The notes beneath the pieces were generated by a model that worked only from the letters and a program-made list of their open reading frames with translations, searched no databases and was not told where the DNA came from. A stretch of 64,000 nt of DNA from Azospirillum isscasi (GTDB lineage: Bacteria > Pseudomonadota > Alphaproteobacteria > Azospirillales > Azospirillaceae), in NCBI RefSeq assembly GCF_030849505.1, contig NZ_JAUJFI010000002.1, forward strand, positions 1 to 64,000, read 5' to 3'. Positions 7,575-15,834 of the stretch are shown in pieces. The number at the start of each line of letters is the position of its first letter. The stretch's first letter is position 1. Position numbers and translations under genes: made by a program.

Positions 7575-9458
7575 TTACACCCGGCCGCGCTTCAGGGCGT
7601 TCCGGCCGAACGCGCCGTCCACATAGTCGAGCAGCTCGCCCAGTGCCTCCACCGGGGTGACCTTGCCCGTATCGATGGTCAGCTCCGGCGATTCCGGCGC
7701 CTCGTAGGGGGCGGAGACGCCGGTGAACTCCGGGATCTCCCCGGCGCGCGCCCGGCGGTACAGGCCCTTGGGGTCGCGCGATTCGCAGGTGGCGAGATCG
7801 GCGGCCACGTAGACCTCGTGGAAGCGCTCGCCGCCGATGGCCCGCGCCCGCGCCCGGTCGGCCTGGAGCGGCGAGATCAGCGAGGCGATGACCAGAACGC
7901 CGGCGTCCGCGAACAGCTTGGCCGTCTCGGCGACGCGGCGGATGTTCTCCGCCCGGTCCTCCGCCGAGAAGCCCAGCCCGGCGTTCAGGCCGTTGCGCAC
8001 GTTGTCGCCGTCCAGCACGAAGACCTGCCAGCCACGGTCGAACAGGGCGCGCTCCAGCGCCATGGCCAGCGTGGACTTGCCGGCGCCGGACAGACCGGTC
8101 AGCCACAGCACGCCGCCCTTGTGGCCGTTGGCGGCGTTGCGCTCGTCCGCCGTGACGGTGTGCGACACCTCGGTGGTGTTGGCCGACGCGGCGGGACCCT
8201 CGTCCACCTCCACGACGATGCAGCCGCCGACCACGTCGTGGCCGTCGATCAGCACGCCGCGCCCGGTCCGCGACAGCGCCGACGCGAGATCGACGGCGAT
8301 CGGCGAGCGGGAGCGCAGGACGACCTCGGCCACCTCGTTGCGGTGGACGGCCTTGGCCGGGGTGCTGGAGAGATCCTCGATGTCGATGACGGCGGTGATG
8401 CTCTCCACCGTCACGCGGTGCTCGCCCGTCGTGATCTTCAGCGTGTAGGTCTTGCCGACCGTCAGCGGTTCCGAGGTCAGCCAGAAGGCCCGCACGCCCA
8501 AACGGTGGGTGACGTGCGGCGCCCCCTCCTCATGGTGGGCGATGTGGCCGCGCTCGGCGAAGATGCGCTTGTCGAGCGTGATGCCGATGCTCTGCCCGGC
8601 CTGGGCGGCGACGATGGGCTGGCTGTGGTTCCACCCCTCGATGCTGACCACCGTCGCGGTGGCGCCGGTCGGCGAGAAGCGCAGCGTGTCGCCGACGCGC
8701 AGCCGCCCGCTCTCGATCCGGCCCGCCAGGATGCGGCGGTCGTCGGGCTTGTAGACGTCCTGCAACGGGAAGCGCAGCGGCAGGTCGGTCGGCGCCTGCT
8801 GCGGGCGGAAGGCGTCCAGCGCCTCCACCACGGTCGGGCCGTCGTACCAGGGCGCCTTGCCGGAGCGGGTGACGATGTTGTCGCCGTGACGCGCCGCGAT
8901 GGGGATCACCGTGGAGGTGTGCAGGCCGAGCTCCGCCAGATAGGCGCGGATCTCGTGGGACACAGCCTCGAACCGGTACTGGTCGAACTCCACCCGGTCC
9001 ATCTTGTTGACCGCCACCGCCACCTGGCGCACGCCCAGCAGATGCAGCAGGAAGGCGTGGCGGCGCGACTGCTCCAGCGCACCCTCGGCGGCGTCGATCA
9101 CCAGCAGGGCGGCGTCGGCCTGGGAGGCGCCGGTCACCATGTTCTTCAGGAACTCGGTGTGGCCCGGCGCGTCGATGATGACGTAGGGGCGCTGCTCCGT
9201 CTTGAAGTGGATCTGCGTGGTGTCGATGGTGATGCCCTGGTCGCGCTCCGCCTGGAGCGCGTCCATCACGAAGGCCCATTCGAAGGGCATGCCGCGCTTG
9301 CGGCTCATCTCGTGCACCTGCTCCACCTTGCCGTCGGGCAGGCTGCCGGTGTCGTTCAGCAGGCGCCCGATCAGCGTGGACTTGCCGTGATCGACATGGC
9401 CCACGATGACGATGCGGAGCTGGCCGTTCAGTTCGTTCCGGATATCCATCTTTCCCAT
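7575..9458 (-). CDS. cysNC: Bifunctional sulfate adenylyltransferase subunit 1 / adenylylsulfate kinase (CysNC, NodQ-like)
   Basis: This 627-residue fusion has two parts. The first is the GTPase subunit of ATP sulfurylase, with P-loop GHVDHGKST, switch DAPGHTEF and NKMD near residues 18-150. The second is an APS kinase, with P-loop GLSGAGKST at residues 455-463 and [12 protein letters not shown] downstream. With CysD it converts sulfate to APS, and the kinase part makes PAPS. It follows cysD by seven bases. This fused form is known as NodQ in rhizobia and Azospirillum. A start three codons later (MDIRNEL) is possible. A terminator follows the gene. Confidence 0.95.
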   Translation of the reverse strand: MGKMDIRNELNGQLRIVIVGHVDHGKSTLIGRLLNDTGSLPDGKVEQVHEMSRKRGMPFEWAFVMDALQAERDQGITIDTTQIHFKTEQRPYVIIDAPGHTEFLKNMVTGASQADAALLVIDAAEGALEQSRRHAFLLHLLGVRQVAVAVNKMDRVEFDQYRFEAVSHEIRAYLAELGLHTSTVIPIAARHGDNIVTRSGKAPWYDGPTVVEALDAFRPQQAPTDLPLRFPLQDVYKPDDRRILAGRIESGRLRVGDTLRFSPTGATATVVSIEGWNHSQPIVAAQAGQSIGITLDKRIFAERGHIAHHEEGAPHVTHRLGVRAFWLTSEPLTVGKTYTLKITTGEHRVTVESITAVIDIEDLSSTPAKAVHRNEVAEVVLRSRSPIAVDLASALSRTGRGVLIDGHDVVGGCIVVEVDEGPAASANTTEVSHTVTADERNAANGHKGGVLWLTGLSGAGKSTLAMALERALFDRGWQVFVLDGDNVRNGLNAGLGFSAEDRAENIRRVAETAKLFADAGVLVIASLISPLQADRARARAIGGERFHEVYVAADLATCESRDPKGLYRRARAGEIPEFTGVSAPYEAPESPELTIDTGKVTPVEALGELLDYVDGAFGRNALKRGRV

Positions 9459-9465
9459 CCCCCGC

Positions 9466-10263
9466 TTACATGTAGCCCGAGCTGCGCAGGCGCTCGAAGC
9501 TGTCCTCGGCCTCGTTGTCCATGGCGCGGCCGGCGCGCTCCGGGATGCGGGTCACCACCAGTTCGGCGATGATCTCGTCGATGGTGCCGGCGGTGCTGTC
9601 CACCGGGAAGGTGATGTTCTTCTCGCCCAGCGAGCGGTAGCGCTTGCCGTCCTTGGCGAAGTACAGCGGGACGATGGGAATCCCCTCGCGCTTGGAATAG
9701 CGCCAGATGTCCAGTTCGGTCCAATGCAGCAGCGGGTGGATGCGGACGTGGGTGCCTTCCTCGAACCGGGTCTTGTAGTGGTCCCAGAACTCCGCCGGCT
9801 GGTCCTTCACGTCCCAATCGCCTTCCAGCGAGCGCGGGGAGAAGACGCGCTCCTTGGCGCGGGTCGCCTGCTCGTCGCGGCGGATGCCCACCATGATCCC
9901 CTGGTACTTGCCGGTGCGGAGCAGGTTCTTCAGCCCCTCCGTCTTGCGGGCGGCGGCGCGGGTCAGCGGCGGCAGGGTCTGGTCCATGTCCGCTTCCGGC
10001 GGGCACTGCTCGACCCGCAGATCGAGGTCCCACTCCCCGGCGATGCGGTCGCGGAAATCGTAGACCTCCTGAAGCTCCATCGCGGTGTCCAACTGGACGA
10101 CCGGGAACGGCACGCGCCCGAAGAACGCCTTGCGGCAGAGCCAGAGCAGGACGTTGCTGTCCTTTCCGATCGACCACAGCAGAGCCAGCTTGTCGATGCG
10201 GTTGTAGGCCTCGCGGAGGATGTAGATGCTCTGGCTCTCAAGGTAATCGAGATCGGCGGTCAT
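9466..10263 (-). CDS. cysD: Sulfate adenylyltransferase subunit 2
   Basis: CysD is the catalytic subunit of ATP sulfurylase and adenylates sulfate to APS. It belongs to the PP-loop family, and the motif [12 protein letters not shown] is visible near residues 31-42. The C-terminal region [19 protein letters not shown] is highly conserved in the family. At 265 residues it is slightly shorter than the E. coli protein. The ATG start overlaps the cysH stop region by four bases (translation coupling), so the order is cysH-cysD-cysNC. A frame 13 codons longer is an extension into cysH and is not used. Confidence 0.95.
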   Translation of the reverse strand: MTADLDYLESQSIYILREAYNRIDKLALLWSIGKDSNVLLWLCRKAFFGRVPFPVVQLDTAMELQEVYDFRDRIAGEWDLDLRVEQCPPEADMDQTLPPLTRAAARKTEGLKNLLRTGKYQGIMVGIRRDEQATRAKERVFSPRSLEGDWDVKDQPAEFWDHYKTRFEEGTHVRIHPLLHWTELDIWRYSKREGIPIVPLYFAKDGKRYRSLGEKNITFPVDSTAGTIDEIIAELVVTRIPERAGRAMDNEAEDSFERLRSSGYM

Positions 10264-10994
10264 TGTGCGGTTCCGGTCTTCTTGAAGGTGTGAATGCCGC
10301 ATTCGGTCTTGGCGGTTCCGGCCCAGCGTCCGGACCGCGGGTCCGCACCGGGAGCGACACGCTCGGTGCAGGTGAAACAGCCGATGGACAGGAAGCCGTC
10401 GGCCTCAAGCGGGTGGCGCGGCAGGTTGCGCCGCGCGAATTCCTGGTCGATCCGCTCGCGGTCCCACAGGGCGAGCGGGTTGATCTTGATGCGGCCCGTG
10501 CCCTCTTCCGCCTCGAACAGGGGAAGGGCGGCGCGGGTGCTGGCCTGGAAGCGCTTGCGCCCGGTCACCCAGGCGTCGAAGCCTTCCAGCGCGCGGTCCA
10601 GCGGCACCGTCTTGCGCAGATGGCAGCAGGCGTCGTGCGAGCGGGTGAACAGCAGTCCGTCGGCGTCCTCCGCCGCCAGATCCTCGTCGGTCGGGCCGAC
10701 GGTGCGGACCCCGGTCAGGCCCAGCGCGGCGGCCAGCTTGTCGCGGTAGCGCAGCGTCTCCCCGAACAGCTTGCCCGTGTTGACGAACAGCACGGGGAAG
10801 GATGGGTCGGCCTCCGCCGCCATGGCGAGCAGCACCGCCGATTCCGTACCGAAGGAGGAAACCACAGCGACGCGGCCGTCAAATTCGTCGCGCAGCAGGG
10901 CGTTCAAAAGCACCGCCCCTTCCAACCGTCCGTACCGTTCGGCCAGCTCCGCCACGCGGTCAGATTTCACAGCCCGAGAAAGTCCATCCAGCAT
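10260..10994 (-). CDS. cysH: Assimilatory adenylyl-sulfate reductase, iron-sulfur type
   Basis: CysH reduces activated sulfate to sulfite using thioredoxin. This 244-residue protein has the catalytic cysteine in ECGIH (Cys232) and the four cluster ligands Cys123-Cys124 and Cys206-x2-Cys209. This pattern is typical of enzymes that carry a [4Fe-4S] centre and prefer APS over PAPS. The start chosen is the ATG with AGTAGG upstream; a TTG seven codons earlier is an alternative. It is the first gene of the cysH-cysD-cysNC operon and is divergent from the siroheme genes. Confidence 0.92.
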   Translation of the reverse strand: MLDGLSRAVKSDRVAELAERYGRLEGAVLLNALLRDEFDGRVAVVSSFGTESAVLLAMAAEADPSFPVLFVNTGKLFGETLRYRDKLAAALGLTGVRTVGPTDEDLAAEDADGLLFTRSHDACCHLRKTVPLDRALEGFDAWVTGRKRFQASTRAALPLFEAEEGTGRIKINPLALWDRERIDQEFARRNLPRHPLEADGFLSIGCFTCTERVAPGADPRSGRWAGTAKTECGIHTFKKTGTAQ

Positions 10995-11031
10995 GGCCAG
11001 TTTGCCTACTCGCAAAGTGGAGTATTTGTTC

Positions 11032-11070
11032 TGAATTGCACATTAACACCAGTTTCACGGCGTTGCAATG
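11032..11070 (-). promoter_or_regulatory. Candidate sulfur-regulon operator upstream of cysH
   Basis: TGAATTGCACA (11032-11042) and TGCAATG (11064-11070) repeat the pair found before the sulfonate-type transporter operon. The first word ends 38 bases before the cysH start. The surrounding 11020-11190 region is clearly AT-rich compared with the genes, contains TATA-like stretches, and would hold the promoters for both divergent operons. Confidence 0.5.
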
Positions 11071-11194
11071 CATATACATTGTCTACATGTATTATAGGTT
11101 TATAAGAGTTTGTGAAATCTGTTGATTGCACCCCTGCATCGCGCTTAAATGCGCCCATGATGCTTATTCACGACATCAATGGTGTGCATTTCGG

Positions 11195-11761
11195 GTGGCG
11201 GCGGTGATCCCGGTCGCCCTTGATCCCGCGCATGTGCGCATCGTGCTGGTCGGCCAGGGGCCGCTGGCGAAGCGCCGCCTTCTCCAGCTGGTGGATGGCG
11301 GCGCTTCGCCAGCGGTCTATTCACCGGAGCCAGACGTGGAATTGGCCGCCCTGGCGGGCGACCATCTGCGCCGCACCCTGCCCTCTCCCGTCGAACTGGA
11401 CGGCGTGCATGCGCTGTTCATCGTGGGAATTCCGGATGAAGCCGCGGAAACGCTGGCGCGCCAGGCGCGGGAACGGAACATTCTGGTGAATGTGGAGGAT
11501 GTGGTTCCGCTCTGCGATTTCCACGCGCCTTCCGTGGTCAGGCGTGGGGAGCTCCTGCTGACCGTCTCGACCGGCGGCAGGAGTCCGGCTCTGGCCCAGG
11601 CCATCCGCGAGCGGCTGGAAACCCTGTTCCCCACCGTCTGGGCCGATCGCCTGGCGGAGCTTGCCGCGCTCCGCGACCGCCTGCGCGCCGCGGGCGCCAA
11701 GGGCCCCGAGGTGCTGCGCGCCTGCCGGGACCTGATCGCCGCCAAAGGATGGCTGCCATGA
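11195..11761 (+). CDS. Precorrin-2 dehydrogenase/sirohydrochlorin ferrochelatase-like (siroheme synthase N-terminal domain)
   Basis: This protein makes siroheme from precorrin-2 by NAD-dependent oxidation and perhaps iron insertion (Met8/CysG N-terminal family). The Rossmann start IPVALDPAHVRIVLVGQG is followed by KRRLLQLVDGGA. RERNILVNVEDVVPLCDFHAPSVV and TVSTGGRSPALAQAIRERLE are family hallmarks. The start is uncertain: GTG at 11195 or 11204 best fits the family N-terminus, while an upstream TTG at 11126 would add an unlikely tail. Its stop overlaps the cobA start as ATGA, giving coupled translation. Siroheme is the cofactor of the sulfite reductase downstream. Confidence 0.82.
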   Translation: MAAVIPVALDPAHVRIVLVGQGPLAKRRLLQLVDGGASPAVYSPEPDVELAALAGDHLRRTLPSPVELDGVHALFIVGIPDEAAETLARQARERNILVNVEDVVPLCDFHAPSVVRRGELLLTVSTGGRSPALAQAIRERLETLFPTVWADRLAELAALRDRLRAAGAKGPEVLRACRDLIAAKGWLP

Positions 11762-12582
11762 TCTCTCCTCATCTGTCGTCCCGCCTGCCCGCCTTCGAGG
11801 CGGGAAGCGTCTGGCTCGCCGGGGCCGGTCCGGGCGATCCGGGTCTGCTGACCCTGCTGGCCGCCAAGGCGCTGGGCGAGGCCGATGCCATCGTCCACGA
11901 CGCGCTGGTCGGCGGCGGCATCCTGGACTTCGCCAACCCCGGCGCCCTGCTGGTGGACATGGGCAAGCGCGCCGGCCATCCCTCCCCCAGGCAGGAGGCG
12001 ATCAACGAACGGCTGGTGGAACTGGCGCGGGAAGGCCGGCGGGTGCTGCGGCTGAAGGGCGGCGACCCCTTCGTCTTCGGGCGCGGCGGCGAGGAATGCC
12101 TCGCGCTGGCCGAGGCGGAGATTCCCTTCCGCGTGGTGCCGGGCGTCACCGCGGGCATCGGCGGGCTGGCCTACGCCGGCATCCCGGTGACCCACCGCGG
12201 CTTCGGCACCACGGCGACCTTCGTCACCGGCCACGACAAGGCCGGCGGGCTGCCCGCCGATCTGGACTGGGACGTTCTGGCGCGGCTGCCCGGCGCGCTG
12301 GTCTTCTACATGGCGCTTGGCACCATCGGCACCATCGCCGACCGGCTGACCGCCGCCGGCAAGCCGCCGATGACTCCGGTCGCCATCGTGTCGAGCGCCA
12401 GCACCGAGGCGCAGAGCGTCGTCGAAACCAATCTTGCCCATTGCGCGCGGGATGTCGTGCGGCTACAGGCCAAGCGCCCCGCGATCGTCGTGGTCGGCGA
12501 GGTCGTGCGGCTGCGCGCCCTGATCGGCGCGTGGCAGCAAACCACCGGCCAGCATCCGTCCTCCATCGCCGTGTCGGCGTGA
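11758..12582 (+). CDS. cobA: Uroporphyrinogen-III C-methyltransferase
   Basis: This enzyme adds two methyl groups from SAM to uroporphyrinogen III and gives precorrin-2, the first step to siroheme. The protein has 274 residues. The motifs GAGPGDPGLLTL (near residue 23), ADAIVHDALV, RLKGGDPFVFGRGGEE and VVPGVTAGIGGLAYAGIPVTHR are all diagnostic. The ATG at 11758 overlaps the preceding stop and has AAAGGA ten bases upstream; the ATG three codons earlier has no room for a ribosome site. It is the C-terminal half of a CysG-type activity that is split over two genes here. Confidence 0.94.
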   Translation: MISPHLSSRLPAFEAGSVWLAGAGPGDPGLLTLLAAKALGEADAIVHDALVGGGILDFANPGALLVDMGKRAGHPSPRQEAINERLVELAREGRRVLRLKGGDPFVFGRGGEECLALAEAEIPFRVVPGVTAGIGGLAYAGIPVTHRGFGTTATFVTGHDKAGGLPADLDWDVLARLPGALVFYMALGTIGTIADRLTAAGKPPMTPVAIVSSASTEAQSVVETNLAHCARDVVRLQAKRPAIVVVGEVVRLRALIGAWQQTTGQHPSSIAVSA

Positions 12583-12606
12583 GCGTTCGTGTTAGGAGTT
12601 GAAGGC

Positions 12607-12954
12607 ATGGCGTTGAACGATAAGTCCCGGAACGAGGCGGTGCTGCAGGCCATCACCGCAAACCGCCTGCGCGACGGCGAGGTGATCTTCCTTGCCCCCG
12701 GCTCCGCTGTCGGCTCCGGCGTTGCCTGGGTGGAGCGGCTGGAGGACGCCGCCCTGTTCGAGGACGCCGCCACCGCCGACGCCGCCCTGGCCGCCGCCAA
12801 GGCCCAGGCGGAGGGCGAGCGGTTCGCCGTGGACGTCTACGCCTTCGACCTGCGCGTCGCGGACGGACAGCGGCTGCCGGTCAAGACGCGGGAGCGCATC
12901 CGGGCGCTGGGTCCCACCGTGCGCATCGATCTCGGCAAGCAGGCTGCGGCCTGA
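12607..12954 (+). CDS. DUF2849 protein of the sulfite reductase cluster
   Basis: This 115-residue protein matches DUF2849, a small alphaproteobacterial family encoded between cobA and cysI. Typical features are the start ITANRLRDGEVIFLAPGS and the end PVKTRERIRALGPTVRIDLGKQ. AGGAG precedes the ATG by eight bases. It probably assists sulfite reduction, since its gene almost always sits in this place, but its biochemical role is not established. It follows cobA by 24 bases and precedes cysI by 35. Confidence 0.85.
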   Translation: MALNDKSRNEAVLQAITANRLRDGEVIFLAPGSAVGSGVAWVERLEDAALFEDAATADAALAAAKAQAEGERFAVDVYAFDLRVADGQRLPVKTRERIRALGPTVRIDLGKQAAA

Positions 12955-12989
12955 ACCGGGCGGCCAACATTCTGAATAGGGCGAGTTCC

Positions 12990-14678
12990 ATGAACCACAT
13001 CGCGCCCGGCCGCAACGCCGGGGTCTACAGCTACGACGACATCGACCGCCGCTTCGTCGCGGAGCGCGTGGAGCAGTTCCGCGCCCAGGTCGAGCGCCGC
13101 CTGTCCGGCGAGCTGACCGAGGAGGAGTTCAAGCCCCTGCGGCTGATGAACGGCCTCTACCTCCAGCTTCACGCCTACATGCTGCGCGTCGCCGTTCCCT
13201 ACGGCGTCCTGACCTCGCATCAGTTGCGCAAGCTGGCCGGGATCGGGCGGAAATACGACAAGGGCTACGGCCACTTCACCACCCGCCAGAATCTCCAGTT
13301 CAACTGGATCAAGCTGGAGGACACCCCGGCTATCCTGAACGAGCTGGCCGAGGTGGACATGCACGCGCTGCAGACCAGCGGCAACTGCGTGCGCAACGTC
13401 ACCACCGACCAGTTCGTGGGCGCGGCGCGGGACGAGGTGGTGGACGGGCGCGTCTACGCCGAAATCCTGCGGCAATGGACCACCCTGCACCCTGAATTCA
13501 CCTATCTGCCGCGCAAGTTCAAGATCGCCATCATGGGGTCCGACGCGGACCGCGCGGCCATCCGCGTCCATGACGTGGGCGTCTTCGCCAAGCGCAACGA
13601 GCGGGGCGAGGTCGGATTCACCTTCTATGTCGGCGGCGGTCTGGGCCGCTCGCCCTTCGTGGGCAAGCTGATCCGCGACTGGGTGCCCGAGGAGGATTTC
13701 GTCGCCTATCTCGAAGCCATCCTGCGCGTCTACAACCAGTATGGCCGGCGCGACAACATCTACAAGGCGCGCATCAAGATCCTCGTCCACGAGCTGGGCC
13801 AGGAGAAATTCACGCAGGAGGTCGAGGAGGAGTTCGCCCGCCTGCGCGGCCCGAAATACCGCCTCGCGCCGGAGATCGTGGACGAGATCCGCCGCCGCTT
13901 CGGCGGCCCGGCCTTCGAGACGCTGACCGACGAGCCGGAATCCCTCCAGGCCGCCAAGGCCGCGAACCCGGACTTCGCCCGCTGGGTGGCGGTCAACGTC
14001 GTCGCCCACAAGGTCCCCGGCTACGCCGCCGCCACCATCTCGCTGAAGCCGGCCGGCGGCATCCCCGGCGACGCCACGTCGGAACAGATGGAACTGGTCG
14101 CCGATCTGGCCGACGCGCACAGCTTCGGCGAACTCCGCGTCAGCCACGCGCAGAACCTCGTCCTCGCCCATGTCCGGCAGGACGCGCTGTTCACCCTGTG
14201 GACCGCGTTGGAGGCCAACGGGCTGGGCACCCCGAACGCGGGGCTGATCGGCGACATCATCGCCTGCCCCGGCCTGGATTACTGCGCGCTGGCCAACGCC
14301 CGTTCCATCCCGCTGGCCCAGGCCATCTCGGCCCGCTTCGCCGATCCGGCGCGGCAGCAGACCATCGGCGAGCTGGGCATCAAGATCAGCGGCTGCATCA
14401 ACGCCTGCGGCCACCACCATGTCGGCGCCATCGGCATCCTGGGCGTGGATAAGAAGGGCGAGGAGTTCTACCAGATCACCGTGGGCGGCGACCCGACCCT
14501 GACCACGGCGATCGGCGACATCCTCGGCCCGGCGGTGACCGCCGACGAGACGGTGGACGCCATCGAGGCCATCGTCGAGGTCTATCTGTCCAACCGGCAC
14601 GACGGGGAACGCTTCCTCGACACGCTGAAGCGCGTCGGCCACGGCCCGTTCAAGGAGAGAGTCTATGCCGCTCATTAA
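12990..14678 (+). CDS. cysI: Sulfite reductase hemoprotein (siroheme and [4Fe-4S])
   Basis: This enzyme reduces sulfite to sulfide for cysteine synthesis. It has 562 residues and two ferredoxin-like half repeats. The cluster and siroheme ligands are visible as Cys426-x5-Cys432 (ACPGLDYC) and Cys469-x3-Cys473 (SGCINACGHHH). The FTTRQNLQFNWI motif near residue 98 and the TSGNCVRNV motif near residue 129 line the substrate site. No flavoprotein partner cysJ is nearby, so electrons probably come from ferredoxin or another reductase. The gene overlaps the DUF934 gene by 14 bases. Confidence 0.93.
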   Translation: MNHIAPGRNAGVYSYDDIDRRFVAERVEQFRAQVERRLSGELTEEEFKPLRLMNGLYLQLHAYMLRVAVPYGVLTSHQLRKLAGIGRKYDKGYGHFTTRQNLQFNWIKLEDTPAILNELAEVDMHALQTSGNCVRNVTTDQFVGAARDEVVDGRVYAEILRQWTTLHPEFTYLPRKFKIAIMGSDADRAAIRVHDVGVFAKRNERGEVGFTFYVGGGLGRSPFVGKLIRDWVPEEDFVAYLEAILRVYNQYGRRDNIYKARIKILVHELGQEKFTQEVEEEFARLRGPKYRLAPEIVDEIRRRFGGPAFETLTDEPESLQAAKAANPDFARWVAVNVVAHKVPGYAAATISLKPAGGIPGDATSEQMELVADLADAHSFGELRVSHAQNLVLAHVRQDALFTLWTALEANGLGTPNAGLIGDIIACPGLDYCALANARSIPLAQAISARFADPARQQTIGELGIKISGCINACGHHHVGAIGILGVDKKGEEFYQITVGGDPTLTTAIGDILGPAVTADETVDAIEAIVEVYLSNRHDGERFLDTLKRVGHGPFKERVYAAH

Positions 14679-15162
14679 GGACGGCCGCATCGTCGAGGAC
14701 GCGTGGGTTGCGGTCGCGGACGGCGAACCGGTTCCCGCCGACCGCCCCGCCATCGTCACCTTCGAGCGCTGGCAGGCGGAGCGCGCGAGCTTTGACGGGC
14801 GCAACGCGGCTCTCGGCCTGCGGGTGAAGAGCGGAACGCTGGCCCCGGCCATCGCCGCGGATCTGGACCGTTTCGCCCTGGTGGCGATCGAGTTCCCGAA
14901 GTTCCGCGACGGGCGCGGCTTCTCCACCGCCCGCGAGCTGCGGGAGCGCTACGGCTATGAGGGCGAGATCCGGGCGGTCGGGCACGTCATCCCCGACCAG
15001 TACCAGTTCCTGGTCCGCACCGGCTTCACCTCCGCCGAGGCCCCGGAACACACCAAGCCGGAAAGCTGGGCGCACGCCCTGACGGAAATCACCGTCGCCT
15101 TCCAGCCGTCGCTGGACGACCCGCAGCCGCTCTCGCTCCTGCGGCGCCGCCTGGGGTCCTGA
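14665..15162 (+). CDS. DUF934 protein of the sulfite reductase cluster
   Basis: This 165-residue protein belongs to DUF934, a family whose genes follow cysI in many proteobacteria. Features seen are MPLIKDGRIVEDAWV at the start, then the central EFPKFRDGRGFSTARELRER (near residues 74-93), then VGHVIPDQYQFLVRTGF. It overlaps cysI, so the two are translationally coupled. It is thought to help sulfite reductase, but no mechanism is established. Its last 12 bases, including the stop codon, are duplicated just downstream. Confidence 0.87.
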   Translation: MPLIKDGRIVEDAWVAVADGEPVPADRPAIVTFERWQAERASFDGRNAALGLRVKSGTLAPAIAADLDRFALVAIEFPKFRDGRGFSTARELRERYGYEGEIRAVGHVIPDQYQFLVRTGFTSAEAPEHTKPESWAHALTEITVAFQPSLDDPQPLSLLRRRLGS

Positions 15163-15175
15163 TCTGGGGTCCTGA
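15151..15175 (+). repeat. 12-base direct repeat across a stop codon
   Basis: CTGGGGTCCTGA occurs at 15151-15162 and again at 15164-15175. The first copy is the 3' end of the DUF934 gene and includes its TGA. This looks like a small recent duplication. Confidence 0.75.
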
Positions 15176-15182
15176 CCGCTTC

Positions 15183-15218
15183 GCCGCGCCCGTGTCCCGA
15201 CAAGGGAGCGGGCGCGGC
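15183..15218 (+). terminator. Strong GC hairpin after the DUF934 gene
   Basis: GCCGCGCCCG pairs perfectly with CGGGCGCGGC over a 16-base loop, 21 bases after the stop codon. No T-tract follows, so it may end the rightward sulfur operon inefficiently or protect its 3' end. Confidence 0.5.
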
Positions 15219-15231
15219 ATCCCCGGCCTGT

Positions 15232-15570
15232 TCACGCCGGGGTGAAGACCCAGAACAGCCCCGCCGCCGCCGCGATGAGCACCGCCGCGACCAACCCGGC
15301 GACGGTGCGCCGCATCCGGGCCTCGCGCCGCTCGACCTCCCGGCGCTTCCTCAGCAGATATTGTTGCTCGGGACCGAGAAAGGCGCCCGGATCGCCGTCC
15401 GGCGCGACGGCACGCTTCGCCATGCCCCGGTTGCGCGCCACGGGCGGAGTCCGCACCTGGGGCCGCGCCGCCCGCCCTTCCAGAACCATCGATTCGCCGG
15501 CCAGAGGGCGCCCCGCCCCCGGACGGCCCCGGCCCGCCTTCCTGGATGCCTTGCGTCTTTTGCTCGCCAT
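15232..15570 (-). CDS. Small basic protein with one C-terminal membrane helix
   Basis: This 112-residue protein starts MASKRRKASRKAGRGRPGAG, a very basic disordered region. It then has a likely coiled helix (LLRKRREVERREARMRR, about residues 75-91) and ends in a single membrane segment (VAGLVAAVLIAAAAGLFWVF). It is probably a tail-anchored inner-membrane protein with its charged part in the cytoplasm. It is convergent with the sulfur operon. I do not recognise the family, and no function can be given. Confidence 0.6.
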   Translation of the reverse strand: MASKRRKASRKAGRGRPGAGRPLAGESMVLEGRAARPQVRTPPVARNRGMAKRAVAPDGDPGAFLGPEQQYLLRKRREVERREARMRRTVAGLVAAVLIAAAAGLFWVFTPA

Positions 15571-15834
15571 GCCCCTCACCTCACCGTCGGCATGCGGAGC
15601 ATAGCGGCCCCGGCCCGCTTATCCAGCCCTCAATGACACAGGGCCAGCAAGGTCACATCGCACAGATTTCCCACCTTTGCCGAAGCATTGGGCAATTGAG
15701 GCGAATTTATGGAGACCCTGTTTTAGTCCCGGCAAATGCGGGCAAGAAATTGGAAAAATCCCGACGACAGTGCCCACAAGCGCCGCCAAAATCCGTACTA
15801 TGCGGCATCGCGCCGATGCAGCCAGGATTCCCGC

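Noticed and set aside
10994-11015. TTG start seven codons upstream for cysH
   Set aside because: The ATG has a better ribosome site (AGTAGG). The upstream TTG lacks one.
12837-14927. Leftward open frame of 696 codons opposite cysI and its neighbours
   Set aside because: It runs antisense across three recognised genes and has no recognisable domain.
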